Shown piece by piece: positions 24,633 through 26,752 of a DNA stretch of 26,752 nucleotides. The stretch is from DRQF01 sp964559135 (GTDB lineage: Bacteria; Planctomycetota; GCA-002687715; DRQF01). Each line of letters begins with the position of its first letter. Position 1 is the first letter of the stretch. The DNA is taken from contig CAZLGG010000052.1 in assembly GCA_964559135.1 (NCBI GenBank), positions 1 to 26,752 of the forward strand. Reading direction: 5' to 3'. The notes below the pieces were generated by a model. It was given only the letters and a program-made list of their open reading frames with translations, did no database searches and was not told where the DNA came from. A program made the position numbers and the translations under genes.

Positions 24633-26588
24633 ATGGCGTCAAGAGGTGGATTCAGGCGTAGTTGGGTGACCGTGGCCATCGCTGCTCTTGTTGCGGCGTC
24701 GGTCCAGGGCCAGGTGGCTTACGAATTCTCGGCGGGGACCGGGCTGGGTTTCAATGGTGTGACCGCGAAATCCCCGGTGGTGCGAATCAACGACACGACC
24801 GGTGTCGTCGTCAGTCCCTCCGCGACCCCCGACCTTCAAACTCCCACGGCGTCTTTCGTCGTCATCCACAACGCCCTCGGACTCTGGCAACAAGCCACCC
24901 TGGTCATGCCTCAGTATGGTGGCAGCGCCTTGCGCGTCTTCCCGCGAGTCTACCGTCTCGACGACAAGAGTTTCGTTTCGCCGGCCCCCGGCCCCGACGA
25001 CGAGTACGGGACGGCCGACGACGAGATGTTGTTCGTCGATGGATTGGATTTTCCCGGCGCGGCCCAGGTGCAGCAGATCGCGGTGGGCGCGGGGACCATC
25101 TACCCCGGACAGCAGGACCTCATGGTGCTGTCTCCCGATGACGTGGCTTGGGTCGACCTGGGAGGAGACAAATCCTTCAACAACGGGAACGACAGCATCG
25201 TCGTTCTTCGCGACCTCCGCGGGCATCCTTATCTCGAGACCGTTCCCTTGGGCCTGCCCACGGGAATCGAATCGAACATTTTTTCCATGGGAGAGGGGCG
25301 GTACGGTTTCACTCTGACGGGGGCCGACCAACTCCTCGGGACGGCGGATGACGAGATCGGGACGCTGCGCATCGACGCCGTGAGCGGCAACGTCGTATTC
25401 AACAGGTTCCCCTTGGGGAGAAGCATCGACCGTCCCGCCTTCGGCGCTCGTTGGCCCCGCTGGGCGGGCGGCGATCGTGCCGTCTACACGAACGCCGGAT
25501 CGGACGGAACTCTCGGTACGACGGATGACCTCCTCATGGTCGTCGATGGTCTGTTCGGAAACTCTCCCGTGCAGCGCAACGTGGACACGGCTGGTCAGAT
25601 TCTTTGGAACTTCCTCTACGGTCCCCAGGACGTGGTCGTTCTGGACGACGGCACCCTCGTACTGCCGGCTCCCGGAGCCGATCGGAAGTTCTTCAGTCCC
25701 GACGACGGACTCTTCTTCGCTCCGAACCCGTTCCTCGCCCACGGCGCTCAGCCCGAGGTCGTCCCCGTGGGGGGGGCGTTGGGCACGGGCGCGCTCCTCG
25801 GGAGCGGCGGTTTCCTTGTCGACGTGGAGGGCATGGGCCTAACCGCGATGGTGGGCCACCTCGGTGCGGACAAGGCCTTCAGTTCGGATGACGGTTTCAC
25901 GGTCGTCGCGCCCGACGCCGCGGGCGTGAGACAGGTCGCGTCGTCGTCGTTCTTCCAGCCCGTGCTCCGGGTCGATCCCCTCTCGGGGAGCAGCGCGTTG
26001 GTGTTTCTCGGGAACGGGACGGCGATTCAAGGGACGGGGCTGGGTATGTCTCAGCCGTCCTTCGAGGTCCTTGCGAACGTGAATCAGACCTTTGAGAACG
26101 ATGTCTGCATCCTGAATCCGACCCTCGCGATGGGAACGCGGTCGGGAAGCGTGACGCCTACAGTGGTCAGCGACTTCGTGCAGCTTTGGAAGGTGCAGGG
26201 GGCGTTCGTCTACGGCGAAGCGACCGCGAATGCTCAGGGATACGACTTGACGCCCGGCCTGGGTGGTGCGGGAGCCCCCGAGATCGGCGGCGGGCTCTTC
26301 TTTGCCACTCTCCAGGGGGCGCCCCCTTCCAGTTTCTGCTACCTGATGATCTCGACCGGCCGCGACGAAATCCAAGTCCTCCCCGACGCCAAGGTCTTCG
26401 TCTCCTTCGAGGAGGTGCAACGCATTCAGTTCTGGCTGACGTATGCGGACGGCTCCGCCCAGGTGCCCTTGATCGCGCCGACGGATCCGAGTTTGGCGGG
26501 CTTGGCGCTCCACTTCCAATGGATGGTCTTCAACCCTCTCAGCTTCCGAGGATTCGAGCTCTCGAAGGCCTTGACGCTGGTGATGTGA
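24633..26588 (+). CDS. Exported repeat protein with acidic GTxDD motifs, function unknown
   Basis: 651 residues. The signal peptide covers about 1-27 (cleavage near SVQGQ). The body holds six spaced acidic motifs of the form G-x-D-x(3-4)-G-T-x-D-D or a variant: PDDEYGTADDE, GGDKSFNNGND, GADQLLGTADDE, GSDGTLGTTDD, GADRKFFSPDD and GADKAFSSDD, each followed by a hydrophobic strand. They resemble Ca-binding loops and the spacing suggests propeller-like blades. The last 120 residues form a beta-sandwich with DPSLAGLALHFQW and a SKALTLVM end, a tail type I associate with planctomycete exported proteins. The longer open frame from 24537 was rejected because AGGGAGGA lies directly before the ATG at 24633 and the signal peptide starts there. 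No catalytic motif was seen; a surface-display or matrix protein is my best guess. Confidence 0.8.
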   Translation: MASRGGFRRSWVTVAIAALVAASVQGQVAYEFSAGTGLGFNGVTAKSPVVRINDTTGVVVSPSATPDLQTPTASFVVIHNALGLWQQATLVMPQYGGSALRVFPRVYRLDDKSFVSPAPGPDDEYGTADDEMLFVDGLDFPGAAQVQQIAVGAGTIYPGQQDLMVLSPDDVAWVDLGGDKSFNNGNDSIVVLRDLRGHPYLETVPLGLPTGIESNIFSMGEGRYGFTLTGADQLLGTADDEIGTLRIDAVSGNVVFNRFPLGRSIDRPAFGARWPRWAGGDRAVYTNAGSDGTLGTTDDLLMVVDGLFGNSPVQRNVDTAGQILWNFLYGPQDVVVLDDGTLVLPAPGADRKFFSPDDGLFFAPNPFLAHGAQPEVVPVGGALGTGALLGSGGFLVDVEGMGLTAMVGHLGADKAFSSDDGFTVVAPDAAGVRQVASSSFFQPVLRVDPLSGSSALVFLGNGTAIQGTGLGMSQPSFEVLANVNQTFENDVCILNPTLAMGTRSGSVTPTVVSDFVQLWKVQGAFVYGEATANAQGYDLTPGLGGAGAPEIGGGLFFATLQGAPPSSFCYLMISTGRDEIQVLPDAKVFVSFEEVQRIQFWLTYADGSAQVPLIAPTDPSLAGLALHFQWMVFNPLSFRGFELSKALTLVM

Positions 26589-26641
26589 GTCAGGCCGTCC
26601 CCGTCCGGCGCGCTTCCACGTTCCTTGAGGTTCTCATTCTT

Positions 26642-26670
26642 CTCTCACGGAGGCGCAGAGCCGCAAAGAA
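26642..26670. repeat. Dispersed intergenic repeat, copy 2 (left arm only)
   Basis: 29 bases here match 69-97 at the left end of the window with about four substitutions, starting CTCTCACGGAGG and running through the GCCGCA flank. The matching right arm of copy 1 is not present before the next gene, so this copy is partial. It lies in the 119-base gap between two convergent genes. Confidence 0.6.
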
Positions 26671-26678
26671 AGGGGGCG

Positions 26679-26694
26679 CGCCCGACGCCGGGCG
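26679..26694. terminator. Short stem-loop between convergent genes
   Basis: CGCCCG pairs with CGGGCG around a four-base loop, 13 bases beyond the stop of the minus-strand gene at the right edge. Read on the minus strand it is followed by CGCCCCCTTTCTTT, a weak pyrimidine tail. It could be the terminator of that gene. Confidence 0.35.
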
Positions 26695-26707
26695 ACTGGG
26701 CGCCGGG

Positions 26708-26752
26708 TCAGTCCCAGCGGACGATCTTCAGGGTGTCCACGTCGGGACGGAT
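26708..26752 (-). CDS. C-terminal end of an unidentified protein (partial)
   Basis: On the minus strand the last 45 bases read as an open frame ending KIVRWD and a TGA at 26708-26710; only 14 residues are visible. 'DTLKIVRWD' resembles the extreme C-terminus of proteins such as succinate dehydrogenase or fumarate reductase iron-sulfur subunits, which often begin with KI.R rather than end so, therefore no assignment is made. Support comes from the position of the stop, the hairpin just beyond it and codon use in keeping with neighbours. Confidence 0.4.
   Translation of the reverse strand: MRPDVDTLKIVRWD

Overview
The window is GC-rich, densely packed bacterial DNA with 17 coding features: 15 intact genes, one truncated gene and one partial gene at the right edge. 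I infer a member of the Planctomycetota or a similar environmental lineage. The exported proteins are mosaics of protease or Ntn-type heads, IPT/TIG and PKD domains and beta-sandwich tails of a style I associate with that phylum. Signal peptides, very long exported proteins and ATGA stop/start overlaps are frequent. No rRNA, tRNA, CRISPR array, IS element, integrase or phage gene was seen.

Layout. 1-309 is intergenic with a strong hairpin and an imperfect inverted repeat, part of whose left arm recurs near 26.64 kb. 310-3206 (-) is korAB, a two-subunit 2-oxoacid:ferredoxin oxidoreductase of the mycobacterial type, with a recognisable promoter. 3554-5355 (+) is a two-gene exported unit: a small secreted protein with an extended Shine-Dalgarno site, and a matrixin metalloprotease with a TIG domain. 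5374-6546 (-) is a ClpX-like AAA+ unfoldase without the zinc domain; a perfect 13-bp hairpin spans its stop codon. 6782-8860 (+) is an exported DUF1028 protein. 8851-13472 (-) is an RND efflux pair (adaptor and permease) with no outer-membrane channel gene. 13669-17576 (-) is a coupled operon: M61 peptidase lipoprotein, plsY, gpsA and a truncated S41-like protein. 17643-21645 (+) is another coupled operon: a small membrane-anchored protein, hyuA and hyuB. 21792-24362 (+) is an exported astacin-like protease with TIG, three PKD domains and three copies of a 64-68 residue repeat. 24633-26588 (+) is an exported repeat protein with acidic calcium-site-like motifs. The last 45 bases hold the C-terminus of a minus-strand gene.

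How the genes work together. There are two metabolic blocks (ferredoxin-linked 2-oxoacid oxidation; hydantoin/oxoproline-type amide hydrolysis), a phospholipid block in which gpsA supplies the glycerol-3-phosphate that plsY acylates, an efflux block, and several exported proteins that are probably peptidases or surface proteins. Chains of ATGA overlaps (korA/korB; M61/plsY/gpsA; small protein/hyuA/hyuB) suggest translational coupling. The least explained items are the ClpX variant, the small partner of the matrixin, the anchored protein coupled to hyuAB, the repeat domains of the last two exported proteins, and a possible hairpin over a ribosome-binding site at 24.6 kb.
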